Part shown: positions 33,103 through 41,928 of the stretch, one piece after another
Position numbering within the stretch: the stretch's first letter is position 1
Layout of the letters: each line of letters opens with the position of its first letter
Assembly: GCF_003057965.1 (NCBI RefSeq)
Contig: NZ_CP020921.1
Coordinates: 243,501 to 307,500 of the forward strand
Direction of reading: 5' to 3'
Length of the DNA: 64,000 nt
Origin: Thermodesulfobium acidiphilum
GTDB lineage: Bacteria > Thermodesulfobiota > Thermodesulfobiia > Thermodesulfobiales > Thermodesulfobiaceae
Program-made: the position numbers and the translations under genes
Notes under the pieces: generated by a model
Database searches by the model: none
The model's input: the letters and a program-made list of their open reading frames with translations, nothing else
Told to the model about the DNA's origin: nothing

Positions 33103-34980
33103 GTGAAAGCCACATCTATTTTTGGGATTGTCCTACTTTTAATTGTTGCAGTCTTAGCTTTGATCTCTGTTTTAAGCGTACCAAGTGCAATATTGCTTTT
33201 GATTTTCGGATTTGCTGTTTGGACTATTGGTTATCGTTATTATAGTGCCTTTATTGCTGCAAAGGTAATGTGTTTGGACGCAGGTGCTGAAACTCCTGCA
33301 TGCAGAGTTAACGATGGAAGAGATTTCGTTCCTACTAACAAGTATGTCTTGTTTGGCCATCAATTTGCTGCCATATCGGGTGCCGGACCACTTATTGGTC
33401 CTGTATTGGCAGCTCAATTTGGTTTTATGCCAGGACTACTCTGGCTTGTCATTGGATCAGCTCTTGCTGGCGCGGTACATGACTTTGTAGTATTAGTAGC
33501 ATCTACAAGAAGGGGTGCGTGTTCTCTTGCTGATATCGCAAGACAGGAAATTTCTTCTCCTACAGGAAAGATTTTGTCTTTAGCTACCTTTCTAATTCTT
33601 GTTCTTGCAATGGCTGGCCTTTCTATAGCGGTGGTAAACGCTTTAAAGAGCTCTTCTTGGGGTGTGATTACTGTAGGCCTAACTATTCCAATTGCTTTTA
33701 TAATGGCCTTCTGGATGTATGTCTTTCGACCGGGCAAAGTTTTGGAGGCTAGCCTCATAGGTGTGGTTCTTTTGTTTGTCGTTACCTGGGTTGGTGGTTT
33801 AGTTCCGCCACAATCAGAGCTTGGGAGGATGCTAACCCTTAATGAGAATACTGTAAAAATTATTTTGCCTACTTATGCCTTTATAGCATCTGTCCTGCCT
33901 GTTTGGATGCTCCTTCTTCCTAGAGACTATCTATCTTCATATATGAAGATAGGTGTAGCGGTTGCAATTGCAATATGCGTTTTTATAGTTCACCCAAATC
34001 TTCAAATGCCAGCTTTTACTAAATTTGATGCAGGCGGCGGCCCGATTATTCCTGGCCCGCTTTTCCCATATTTGTTTATAACAATTGCCTGCGGTGCCAT
34101 ATCTGGTTTTCACGCTCTGGTAGGTTCTGGCACTACTCCAAAGATGTTAAGTTGTGAAACTGATGCAAGGTTTATAGGTTATGGGGCAATGCTAATGGAA
34201 AGTTTTGTAGGAGTTCTTGCTCTGATTGCAGCTTGTGTTCTTCCTCAGGGTGATTATTTTGCGATCAATACGCCACCCGCAGTCTTCGAAAAATTGGGTA
34301 TGGTAGCTAATCAGGTGCCTGTGCTCTCTGCTATGGTTCACGAAAATCTTGCAGGAAGACCCGGTGGTGCAGTTTCTCTTGCTGCTGGCGTAGCTTATAT
34401 AACTGAACAAGTGCCTTTTCTTTCTGGTATGATGGCATATTGGTATCACTTTATAATAATGTTTGAGGCAATGTTTATTTTGTCTGCTATTGATGCCGGA
34501 ACAAGAGTCGGTAGGTATCTTTTACAGGAATTTTTCGGGTATTTTGTTCCTCAATTTAGGGATATGCACTGGAATTTTGGTATAATATCAACAGGTTTTT
34601 TGGTTTCCTTTTTCTGGGGTTATCTTTTATACTCTGGCAGTGTTTCCACTATATGGCCAATTTTCGGCGCTACCAATCAGCTTCTTGCAACCTTTGCTCT
34701 CATAATATCTACTACCGAGATATTAAGAAGAACTGGCAAATTTTCTTATGCAATGGTTACCCTTTTGCCAGGTGCATTTATGACTGTTATAACATTTTTG
34801 GCCTGCTGGCTTAACTTTAGCAACATATATTTGCCTCTTGCAATGAAGGGAAACTTTGCCATGGGAATAAATGCGTTTCTTTCACTTTTACTATTGGCCA
34901 TGGGAATATGGCTGATTTTAGATTCTGTAAGAATCTGGTCAAATATTTTATCCGGCAGGAAGGCAAAGAGCACAGTATAA
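33103..34980 (+). CDS. cstA: Carbon starvation protein CstA family permease
   Basis: The 625-aa protein has about 16 membrane segments and the CstA signatures. Examples are GHQFAAISGAGPLIGPVLAAQFG, then the FHALVGSGTTPKML loop, and FEAMFILSAIDAGTR. CstA proteins take up peptides or pyruvate, usually under carbon limitation. Length is slightly short of the E. coli protein but within family range. It starts on GTG 33103 directly after a tiny leader ORF. A strong terminator follows. Confidence 0.94.
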   Translation: MKATSIFGIVLLLIVAVLALISVLSVPSAILLLIFGFAVWTIGYRYYSAFIAAKVMCLDAGAETPACRVNDGRDFVPTNKYVLFGHQFAAISGAGPLIGPVLAAQFGFMPGLLWLVIGSALAGAVHDFVVLVASTRRGACSLADIARQEISSPTGKILSLATFLILVLAMAGLSIAVVNALKSSSWGVITVGLTIPIAFIMAFWMYVFRPGKVLEASLIGVVLLFVVTWVGGLVPPQSELGRMLTLNENTVKIILPTYAFIASVLPVWMLLLPRDYLSSYMKIGVAVAIAICVFIVHPNLQMPAFTKFDAGGGPIIPGPLFPYLFITIACGAISGFHALVGSGTTPKMLSCETDARFIGYGAMLMESFVGVLALIAACVLPQGDYFAINTPPAVFEKLGMVANQVPVLSAMVHENLAGRPGGAVSLAAGVAYITEQVPFLSGMMAYWYHFIIMFEAMFILSAIDAGTRVGRYLLQEFFGYFVPQFRDMHWNFGIISTGFLVSFFWGYLLYSGSVSTIWPIFGATNQLLATFALIISTTEILRRTGKFSYAMVTLLPGAFMTVITFLACWLNFSNIYLPLAMKGNFAMGINAFLSLLLLAMGIWLILDSVRIWSNILSGRKAKSTV

Positions 34981-35015
34981 GAGTATTAATTTAATTTTTT
35001 CTATAAATTATTAAG

Positions 35016-35052
35016 AAATAGGGGCATAAATTAATGTGCTCCTATTTTTTTG
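35016..35052 (+). terminator. Rho-independent terminator after cstA
   Basis: ATAGGGGCA (35018-35026) pairs with TGCTCCTAT (35037-35045) over 9 bp with one G-T pair, enclosing a 10-nt AT-rich loop. Seven T residues follow. Confidence 0.85.
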
Positions 35053-35089
35053 TTATATAATAACATAAATTTATTTTTAGGAGGAAATC

Positions 35090-36058
35090 TTGACAAAGAT
35101 TGTCGTTACTGGCGCGGCAGGGTTTATTGGTTCACATATTGTAGATTATTGGATAGAAAAAGGACATAAAGTATTATCAATTGACGATTTGTCAAGTGGC
35201 AATGTTGATAACCTTAACCCAAAGAGTTTATTTTTCAAGGGGAATATATGTTCTGAAAGAACTTTTAAAAAGATTTTGGAATTTTCTCCTGATGTGATTT
35301 GTCATCAGGCAGCTCAGATATCAGTGCCTTACTCGGTAACTCATCCTTACATTGATGCAAAAATAAATATACTTGGTACTATAAGAATGCTTGAGTGCGC
35401 TTCGAAATTAAAGGCAAAATTTTTGTTCGCATCAACTGGAGGGGCAATATATGGTGAAATAAAGGATATGGCAAATGAGGATACACAGCCTTCTATTACA
35501 TCTTTTTATGCCCTGTCAAAATTAACTTCAGAAAATTATATAAAGCTTATGTCTCAAAGATCTGGATTTAAATATGTTATTTTGAGGTACTCTAACGTGT
35601 ATGGTCCTCGTCAGGTTCCTCACGGGGAAGCAGGGGTTGTATCTATATTTCTTGAAAACTTGATTAACAAGAGAAAATCTACTATAAATATTTTTCCAGA
35701 AGATACCGAAGGGATGATTAGAGATTATGTCTTTGTAAAGGATGTGGTAATTGCAAATGACCTTGCCCTTGAGCTGGATGAGTGTGGAACTTTTAACATA
35801 TCGACTGGCATACCCACCAAGACAAAAAAAATTTTTTCTTTAATTTTGGATTCTTTGAAAAAATACGGAATAGAAATACCTGTAAACATTTCTGTGCCAG
35901 ATTATGCTAATGCCAGGCCAGGAGATCTTAGGAGAAGTTTGCTAGATTTTACTAAGGCAAAAAAAGTTCTTAAGTGGGAGCCAACAGTAGATCTAAGAGA
36001 GGGAATAGATCTTACTGTACAATGGTTTCTTAAAAGAAGAGGCCAGGTAAAAACCTGA
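35090..36058 (+). CDS. NAD-dependent epimerase (UDP-glucose 4-epimerase-like)
   Basis: The 322-aa short-chain dehydrogenase-type protein has the Rossmann GAAGFIGSH motif, the catalytic YALSK (Tyr-x-x-x-Lys), and the RYSNVYGPRQ signature. A later RPGDLRRSLLD segment is typical of GalE-like epimerases. It probably interconverts nucleotide sugars for surface glycans. It starts on TTG 35090 with AGGAGG. Its 3' end converges with nifV, separated by 17 bp. Confidence 0.88.
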   Translation: MTKIVVTGAAGFIGSHIVDYWIEKGHKVLSIDDLSSGNVDNLNPKSLFFKGNICSERTFKKILEFSPDVICHQAAQISVPYSVTHPYIDAKINILGTIRMLECASKLKAKFLFASTGGAIYGEIKDMANEDTQPSITSFYALSKLTSENYIKLMSQRSGFKYVILRYSNVYGPRQVPHGEAGVVSIFLENLINKRKSTINIFPEDTEGMIRDYVFVKDVVIANDLALELDECGTFNISTGIPTKTKKIFSLILDSLKKYGIEIPVNISVPDYANARPGDLRRSLLDFTKAKKVLKWEPTVDLREGIDLTVQWFLKRRGQVKT

Positions 36059-36062
36059 CCTC
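36039..36062. terminator. Hairpin between convergent epimerase and nifV genes
   Basis: GAGG-C-CAGGT pairs with ACCTG-A-CCTC around an AAAA loop. It overlaps the epimerase stop codon. The minus-strand side is followed by TTCTTTTAAG, so it could end nifV transcripts; the plus-strand side lacks a T-run. Confidence 0.5.
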
Positions 36063-36075
36063 AAAATAAATAAAT

Positions 36076-37248
36076 CTAGACTGCTAAATTGGACTTTTTG
36101 TTGAGAATCTTTTGGACATCATTGTAGATGTACATAAGTTCTTTGTCGAAAAGTGGTCTCTTTAACTGGATAGACATATTTCTTACGTTTTCGAGTATCA
36201 ATTTTGTTTCTTCTTTGCTGAGTTCTATACCAAATTGATTAAATTTGCTCCTTATGGCGGCACTCCCGGAGTGCTTGCCTATTATAATTTGTCTGACGAG
36301 ACCAACCTCATCAGGTGAAAATGCTTCGTAAGTTGTTGGATTTTTTAGCACTCCATCGGCGTGTATACCAGATTCATGGGCAAAAATGTTAGCTCCAACA
36401 ATCGTTTTCCATATTGGGATTTGTCTTGATGATGCGTTAGCTACATACTCGCATATTTCTATAAATTTCTTTGTTTTGAACCCCAGATCTATGTTGTGTA
36501 TTATTTTAAGGGCCATTACAACTTCTTCCAATGCAGCATTGCCTGCTCTTTCTCCCAGTCCATTCACGGTTACTCCTACATACCTTGCACCGCCTCTTAC
36601 TCCTGCCAGAGCGTTGGCGGTAGCCATTCCGAAGTCATTATGTGTGTGCATCTCTATATCAATTCCTACGCTATCGCGGATTGTTTTGATTTTTGAGAAG
36701 GTTTCAAATGGGTCAAGTATTCCTAATGTATCGCAAAACCTCAGCCTATCAGCACCAGACTCCTTTGCCTTTTCAGCGAATTTGATAAGGAAATCCATTT
36801 CTGATCTTGACGCGTCCTCTGCATTTGCAGAAACATAAAGCCCCTTTGATTTCGCAAATTCTACGGCTTTAGACATAGAATCTAAAACGTCTTCCCTTGA
36901 AGACTTTAATTTGTGTTTGATATGTATGTCTGATGTAGATATAGAAATGGCTACAGCATCTACTCCGCAATCGATTGAATTTTTTATATCTTCAATAACG
37001 GCTCTATTCCATGCCATTATTGAGGCCTTTAGCCCCAGATTGACTATAGATTTTATAGCTTCTTTTTCTGCGCCGCCCATAGCGGGTATTCCAACTTCTA
37101 TTTGGTTAACACCTATTTCGTCCAACATCTTTGCAATATGAATCTTTTCTTGATTAGCAAAGACGACTCCTGCTGTTTGTTCTCCGTCTCTGAGAGTGGT
37201 GTCCACGATAAAAATTTTATCAACAAAATCTTTAAGAGATAGATACAA
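36076..37248 (-). CDS. nifV: Homocitrate synthase, NifV type
   Basis: The protein of about 390 aa is in the isopropylmalate/homocitrate synthase family. DTTLRDGEQT is the metal and substrate motif, EVGIPAMG is NifV-typical, and HTHNDFGMA and HESGIHADG complete the active site. NifV makes homocitrate for the nitrogenase cofactor. A role in lysine synthesis by alpha-aminoadipate cannot be excluded, and no nif structural genes are in the window. TTG 37248 is preferred over GTG 37263, because GGAGG (37261-37257) then lies 8 nt upstream. Confidence 0.85.
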   Translation of the reverse strand: MYLSLKDFVDKIFIVDTTLRDGEQTAGVVFANQEKIHIAKMLDEIGVNQIEVGIPAMGGAEKEAIKSIVNLGLKASIMAWNRAVIEDIKNSIDCGVDAVAISISTSDIHIKHKLKSSREDVLDSMSKAVEFAKSKGLYVSANAEDASRSEMDFLIKFAEKAKESGADRLRFCDTLGILDPFETFSKIKTIRDSVGIDIEMHTHNDFGMATANALAGVRGGARYVGVTVNGLGERAGNAALEEVVMALKIIHNIDLGFKTKKFIEICEYVANASSRQIPIWKTIVGANIFAHESGIHADGVLKNPTTYEAFSPDEVGLVRQIIIGKHSGSAAIRSKFNQFGIELSKEETKLILENVRNMSIQLKRPLFDKELMYIYNDVQKILNKKSNLAV

Positions 37249-37278
37249 ATCAGTCACCTCCACACTTTTTCATATAAA

Positions 37279-37307
37279 ATTTTAATTTAAACAAAGTTTT
37301 TTGTAAA
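37279..37307 (-). promoter_or_regulatory. Promoter of nifV
   Basis: TTTACA (37307-37302) and TAAAAT (37284-37279) are spaced by 17 bp on the minus strand, ahead of the TTG start at 37248. Confidence 0.55.
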
Positions 37308-37315
37308 ATTTTATG

Positions 37316-37330
37316 AATTGTCAGACAATT
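37316..37330. promoter_or_regulatory. Perfect palindrome, candidate operator in the nifV / smsC divergent region
   Basis: AATTGTC-A-GACAATT is a perfect 15-bp inverted repeat placed 8 bp upstream of the nifV -35 box and about 90 bp before smsC. Its position suggests a dimeric regulator controlling one or both divergent units. I cannot match it to a named regulator. Confidence 0.5.
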
Positions 37331-37419
37331 TTACACTCAGTTTCTCCATTCAAGTTTTTTGATTAGTCCTTTTTATGTTAAAATTGGACATATATTAAAT
37401 CTTTTTAGTGAGGTAAAAT

Positions 37420-38160
37420 ATGCAAGAAATGCTGCAGGTAGTAGATTTATGGGTATCTGTAGAGGGTAAGCAGGTATTAAAAGGCGTAGACTTTTCTATG
37501 GGATACGGAGACGTATATGTTCTCTTTGGTCCAAATGGTGCAGGCAAGACGTCTTTTATGATGTCTTTGATGGGATTTCCAAAATATAAAGTAGAACAGG
37601 GTAAGATTTATTTTAAAGGAGAGGATATTACAAATAAAGACATATATGAGAGGGCGAAATTAGGTATAGGCCTTTCATTTCAAAGGCCACCAACGGTGAG
37701 CGGAGTTAGCCTTGAGAGGTTAATAAAGTTGCTTAGCAAGAATAATGGTATATCTGATGAAGAAGTTGAAAACATATTGGAGAGCTTGAAAATTAAAGAT
37801 CACATAAAAAGATACATTAACGATGGGTTTTCTGGTGGAGAAATGAAGAGGTCCGAAATATTACAACTTATGCTTCAGAAACCTGAATTTGTGCTTATAG
37901 ATGAGCCCGAATCAGGTGTAGACATGGAAAACATATCACTTGTAGGACATGCAATTAATCATCTGTTAGGTAAAGATAAGGTGAGAAGTCCAAAAAGAAG
38001 TGCCCTAATAATAACGCATACTGGATACATCCTGGATTTTGTAAACGCTGATAAAGGGTATATATTTATAAACGGGAGAATAATATGTACAGGCAATCCC
38101 AGGGATATGCTGAACGAGATTAAAAGAAATGGCTATAAGGGGTGTCAGGTATGCCAATAA
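37420..38160 (+). CDS. smsC: SUF-like ATPase SmsC (SufC family)
   Basis: The 246-aa ABC ATPase has Walker A FGPNGAGKTS, a Q-loop with FQRPP, the signature FSGGEMKRSEI and Walker B FVLIDEPESGVD. The SGG-E-x-K-R form and short length are those of SufC. It partners the SufB-like product of the next gene to form a scaffold for Fe-S clusters. The gene pair without SufD, SufS or SufU is the layout of the minimal SMS system. Its stop overlaps the smsB start. Confidence 0.9.
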   Translation: MQEMLQVVDLWVSVEGKQVLKGVDFSMGYGDVYVLFGPNGAGKTSFMMSLMGFPKYKVEQGKIYFKGEDITNKDIYERAKLGIGLSFQRPPTVSGVSLERLIKLLSKNNGISDEEVENILESLKIKDHIKRYINDGFSGGEMKRSEILQLMLQKPEFVLIDEPESGVDMENISLVGHAINHLLGKDKVRSPKRSALIITHTGYILDFVNADKGYIFINGRIICTGNPRDMLNEIKRNGYKGCQVCQ

Positions 38161-39401
38161 GTGAAAAAAGGCTCTCTGAAATAATATCTCTTGCCAATGC
38201 TGCCAGAGAAAAAAAGGCTGTTTTCGGTCCTGATGTGGATCTTGAGAGATTTAAGGAATTAGTGGAAAGAGATAGGGTTGAAAGCCTGGCTTCTTTAAAG
38301 GCTCAAACTATGGAAGCCGCTATTATGAGCGGAATGGACATAAAGGAAGAGACAAGAAGTGGCTCCTTTTTTCAGTTAAATCACAGCGTTATATATGAAA
38401 GCCTTAACGAGAAGTATAAAGATCAACTTCAAATAATGAGCACTGATGATGCACTTAGTAAGTTTGATTGGATAGAAGATTATTTCTGGAGGGTGGTCAA
38501 ACCAGATCAGGATAAGTACACTGCAGCAGTGGCCCTTAACCCTACACATGGTTATTTTATGAGAGTGTTTCCTAATCAACACGTAGAATATCCTTTGCAG
38601 GCGTGTCTTCTTATAGATGAGGGAAACATTAGTCAAAATGTTCACAACATAATAATAGTAGAAGAAGGTGCGTCTCTTAACGTTATTACAGGGTGTTCTC
38701 TATCGAAAAATGATGCCGAAGGAATTCACCTTGGGATTAGTGAGTTTTACGTAAAGAAGGGTGCAAGTCTAACCTTTACGATGATACACAACTGGGCAGA
38801 TAATTTTGATGTTAGACCAAGAACAGGAGTGTATCTCGAAGAAGACGCTAGATACGTTAACAATTATATTCTTTTAAAGCCTGTAAAGTCTATTCAGTCT
38901 GCGCCAAATGTATATCTTGCAGGGGAAAATGCTACAGCACAGTTTAATAACGTGATATATGGTCTTGGAAATTCTTATATTGATCTCGGATCAAAGATGT
39001 ATTTGGATGCTCCAAATACTCGCGCAGAATCTATTGCAAGGACTATTGCTGCAGATAAAAGCGTGATATATTCAAGAGGAGATATGATAGCAAGGACAAA
39101 AGATTTTTGTATGGCACATCTTGACTGTAGAGGGATAGTTTTTTCTAAGGAAGCCACGATGTATGCAATTCCTGCTCTTGTCTCAGAGGGATCTGTAAAG
39201 GCACATCTCTCTCATGAGGCATCGATTGGTCCTATTTCTCAAGAGCAAGTAGAATATTTGATGAGTAGGGGTATAGAAAAAGACGATGCCGTGTCGTTGA
39301 TTACCACGGGTTTTTTGAACTTAAACATTCCATATATCCCTGCATTTATCAACAATAAGATTAAAGATATTATAAACGCCACTGCAAAGGATGCCCTGTG
39401 A
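38151..39401 (+). CDS. smsB: SUF-like scaffold protein SmsB (SufB/SufD family)
   Basis: The protein of about 416 aa is a SufB/SufD beta-helix scaffold. It shows VEEGASLNVITGC, a late ARTKDFCMAHLDCRGIVF segment with Cys residues, and the conserved LSHEASIGPIS ... EYLMSRGI that binds SufC. ATG 38151 is preferred to GTG 38142, because AAGGGG lies 8 nt upstream. It overlaps smsC by 10 bp. A single SufB-like gene with one SufC-like gene, and no SufD, marks the minimal system. Confidence 0.88.
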   Translation: MPISEKRLSEIISLANAAREKKAVFGPDVDLERFKELVERDRVESLASLKAQTMEAAIMSGMDIKEETRSGSFFQLNHSVIYESLNEKYKDQLQIMSTDDALSKFDWIEDYFWRVVKPDQDKYTAAVALNPTHGYFMRVFPNQHVEYPLQACLLIDEGNISQNVHNIIIVEEGASLNVITGCSLSKNDAEGIHLGISEFYVKKGASLTFTMIHNWADNFDVRPRTGVYLEEDARYVNNYILLKPVKSIQSAPNVYLAGENATAQFNNVIYGLGNSYIDLGSKMYLDAPNTRAESIARTIAADKSVIYSRGDMIARTKDFCMAHLDCRGIVFSKEATMYAIPALVSEGSVKAHLSHEASIGPISQEQVEYLMSRGIEKDDAVSLITTGFLNLNIPYIPAFINNKIKDIINATAKDAL

Positions 39402-40240
39402 TGAGAGTCTTTTTCGATAAGAAATCTTTAAGAAAATTCTTAGAAGAAAAGAGATCTACGGGTAAGACAATATCTCTGGTGCCAACAATGGGATGTTTGC
39501 ATGATGGGCACATATCCTTAGTTAGGAGAGCAAGGGGGATGTCGGGAATTGTAGTAGTGTCAATTTTTGTTAATCCGATACAGTTTGGCCCGAACGAAGA
39601 CCTGGATAGATATCCTAGAGATCTTGGCTCAGATCTCAGGCTTCTTGATAGAGAGGGAGCTGATGCGGTATTTTGTCCTAATTCTGAAGAGATGTATCCA
39701 GAAAAACAGCTTTGTTTTGTGGAAGTAAAGGACCTTCAGGACAGGCTTTGCGGCCTGTTCAGACCGGGCCACTTTAAAGGCGTTTGTACAGTAGTTGCCA
39801 AGCTTTTTAATATCGTTCAGCCTGATTTTGCCCACTTTGGTGAGAAGGACTTTCAACAACTGGTAATCTTGAGAAAGATGGTGAAAGACTTAGATTTTCC
39901 AATTAAAATTGTCCCATCGCCTATTGTAAGGGATAGCGATAATCTGGCATTAAGTTCGAGAAATTTATATTTAACTCCTGATGAAAGAAAAATTGCTTTG
40001 AATCTTAGTAAAGAACTTTTTTGGATAAAAGAAAGAATTGAATCGGGAAATTATGATATAAAAATTCTTGAAGATTCAAAGGAAAGACTTAAGGAAGAAG
40101 GGATAAAGTTAGACTATCTTCAGGCTGTCAATACAGAAAATCTTGTTGAAAAATCAGATCTAACCCCACCTGTAGCGGTTCTTGTAGCGGGTTGGATTGG
40201 AAAAGTTCGATTAATAGATAATATTATAGTTGAGTCATAA
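39401..40240 (+). CDS. panC: Pantothenate synthetase
   Basis: PanC condenses pantoate and beta-alanine with ATP. The 279-aa protein has the nucleotide motif PTMGCLHDGHISL, then SIFVNPIQFGPNEDLDRYPR, FGEKDFQQL and the late SSRNLYL, all diagnostic. It starts at ATG 39401, which overlaps the smsB stop by one base. Another CoA gene (coaX) is present at 7131, but no panB or panD is near. Confidence 0.95.
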   Translation: MRVFFDKKSLRKFLEEKRSTGKTISLVPTMGCLHDGHISLVRRARGMSGIVVVSIFVNPIQFGPNEDLDRYPRDLGSDLRLLDREGADAVFCPNSEEMYPEKQLCFVEVKDLQDRLCGLFRPGHFKGVCTVVAKLFNIVQPDFAHFGEKDFQQLVILRKMVKDLDFPIKIVPSPIVRDSDNLALSSRNLYLTPDERKIALNLSKELFWIKERIESGNYDIKILEDSKERLKEEGIKLDYLQAVNTENLVEKSDLTPPVAVLVAGWIGKVRLIDNIIVES

Positions 40241-41200
40241 ATGGATTTTTTGATTGGTTATTTTGGCGCTGGTAATGTAGGAGACGATGCAATACTTCAG
40301 GCATACCTTCTGAAAAACAAAAATGCAGTTAAGATCCTCTGGAACTCTAAAAAATCGGCTTTAAACCACGTAGAGAAAGAAAGTTTATTTGATGTTCTTA
40401 AAAATATTTTTCTGGCAGATAGAATAATATTTCCTGGTGGGGGTATTATTCAGGACAGGACCAGTTTTTTTAGCCTTCTTTTTTATACTGGGATAGTTTT
40501 TATTGCAAGTTTGTTAAAAAAAAGAATTTACATGTTGTCTCAATCACTGGGCCCCATAGAGCGTAGTAGATCAAAATTTTTTGTTAAGGCGCTTAACAAC
40601 GTTGAAGTTTTAGCCCTCAGAGATCCTATTTCCATTTCTCTAGCAAAAAGGCTAAGACTGAGAAGCGATATTATTAAAGAAGTTTCTGACATCACTTTGA
40701 CCATAGATTTCGTACTGCCGAAAAAAGAAAAAATCTTTGGAATCAACCTTAGAAATTGCGAAGAATCTTCACGAGCAGTTCAAGAACTGGTAATCTTTTC
40801 TGAGAGATTGAAAAGCGAAGGCTTTTTAATAAGAGGCGTAGCTTTTGATAAAGAAGATGAGAGGTTTCTAAAAAGTTTACCTATAAAGTTCGATGAAATT
40901 TTTTATGGTAATTTCATAAACTCATTCAGATCGGTTGCGCAATGTGAGATGTTTGTTGCTACCAGATTTCACAGTGCAGCCTTTTGTGTAAAGTCTTTAA
41001 CGCCTTTTGTTGCGATCGATTATGACCCTAAAGTTAGAGGTTTTATGAGGCAGGTTGGTTTAGAAAAATATTGTTATAAATCGCCTTCTTTTGAAGAACT
41101 TTTAGAATTTTATAATAATAAAAAGTTTATAGAAAAGCAGATTTCCATGAGAATAGGTGAACTTGAAAAATTAGCATACAAAAATTTTGAATTCATTTAA
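40241..41200 (+). CDS. csaB: Polysaccharide pyruvyl transferase CsaB-like
   Basis: The 319-aa protein has the CsaB family ending (FVATRFHSAAFCVKS) and the N-terminal GYFGAGNVGDDAILQA. The GGGIIQD motif is also visible. CsaB adds pyruvate ketals to cell-wall polysaccharide, which anchors S-layer (SLH) proteins. Its ATG directly follows the panC stop. The next gene is a WecG/TagA glycosyltransferase, so an envelope-polysaccharide role is likely. Confidence 0.88.
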   Translation: MDFLIGYFGAGNVGDDAILQAYLLKNKNAVKILWNSKKSALNHVEKESLFDVLKNIFLADRIIFPGGGIIQDRTSFFSLLFYTGIVFIASLLKKRIYMLSQSLGPIERSRSKFFVKALNNVEVLALRDPISISLAKRLRLRSDIIKEVSDITLTIDFVLPKKEKIFGINLRNCEESSRAVQELVIFSERLKSEGFLIRGVAFDKEDERFLKSLPIKFDEIFYGNFINSFRSVAQCEMFVATRFHSAAFCVKSLTPFVAIDYDPKVRGFMRQVGLEKYCYKSPSFEELLEFYNNKKFIEKQISMRIGELEKLAYKNFEFI

Positions 41201-41204
41201 CGCT

Positions 41205-41924
41205 ATGCGAAAATTTTTATTTGACAAAGTGCCGGTAGATATTGTTAGTTTTGAAGAAATACTAAATCTTTTTGAAAAAAGGCTTGTTAAAAATTTAGGC
41301 CTTAGAATTATAACCCTTAATCCAGAGATGGTTATGTATTCTATGAAAAAGAATGATAGCTCAAGTGTTATGCTTGAAACCTTTAATAAGGCAGACCTTG
41401 TGGTTCCTGATGGAATAGGGATTGCTATTTTTTTAAACACAAAAAGAATGAGTGGAATAGATCTTATTCCACATTTTTTAGAGATATGCAAAAGGCACAA
41501 TAAAGGAGTTTATTTAATAGGTTCCACAGATGAAGTAGTCAAATCGCTAAGCGAAAAGTTACTAAAAACGGGCATAAACGTATCGGGTTATGAAAACGGT
41601 TATTTTACTGACTTTAAGCCGTCTATAGAGAGGATTATCTCATCTGGCGCAACTTTTGTAATGGCTGCTATGGGTTTCCCAAAACAAGAGATTTTCTTAA
41701 ATGAACTCTTTAAAGTTAAGAACGATATAATTGGTATTGGAGTAGGAGGTTCTTTTGATGTTTTATCTGGTAAGAAGAAAAGAGCGCCAGAAATATTTAG
41801 AAATTTTGGGCTTGAATGGTTATACAGGCTGCTTAGTGAGCCTGCAAGGTTGAAAAGAATGCTTGTTTTGCCTAAATTTGCTTTGCTTGCGTTTTTCTGG
41901 AGAATGAAAAAATTTGGAGAATGA
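41205..41924 (+). CDS. WecG/TagA-family (GT26) glycosyltransferase
   Basis: The protein of about 239 aa matches WecG/TagA/CpsF: a TLNPEMVM segment near the N-terminus, ADLVVPDGIGI, GVYLIGST, AMGFPKQEIF and GVGGSFDVLSGKKKRAPE. Such enzymes transfer ManNAc or a related sugar to a lipid-linked acceptor. ATG 41205 is chosen; TTG 41187 is open in frame and overlaps csaB. It is clustered with csaB and probably feeds the same surface polymer. Confidence 0.9.
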   Translation: MRKFLFDKVPVDIVSFEEILNLFEKRLVKNLGLRIITLNPEMVMYSMKKNDSSSVMLETFNKADLVVPDGIGIAIFLNTKRMSGIDLIPHFLEICKRHNKGVYLIGSTDEVVKSLSEKLLKTGINVSGYENGYFTDFKPSIERIISSGATFVMAAMGFPKQEIFLNELFKVKNDIIGIGVGGSFDVLSGKKKRAPEIFRNFGLEWLYRLLSEPARLKRMLVLPKFALLAFFWRMKKFGE

Positions 41925-41928
41925 GAAG

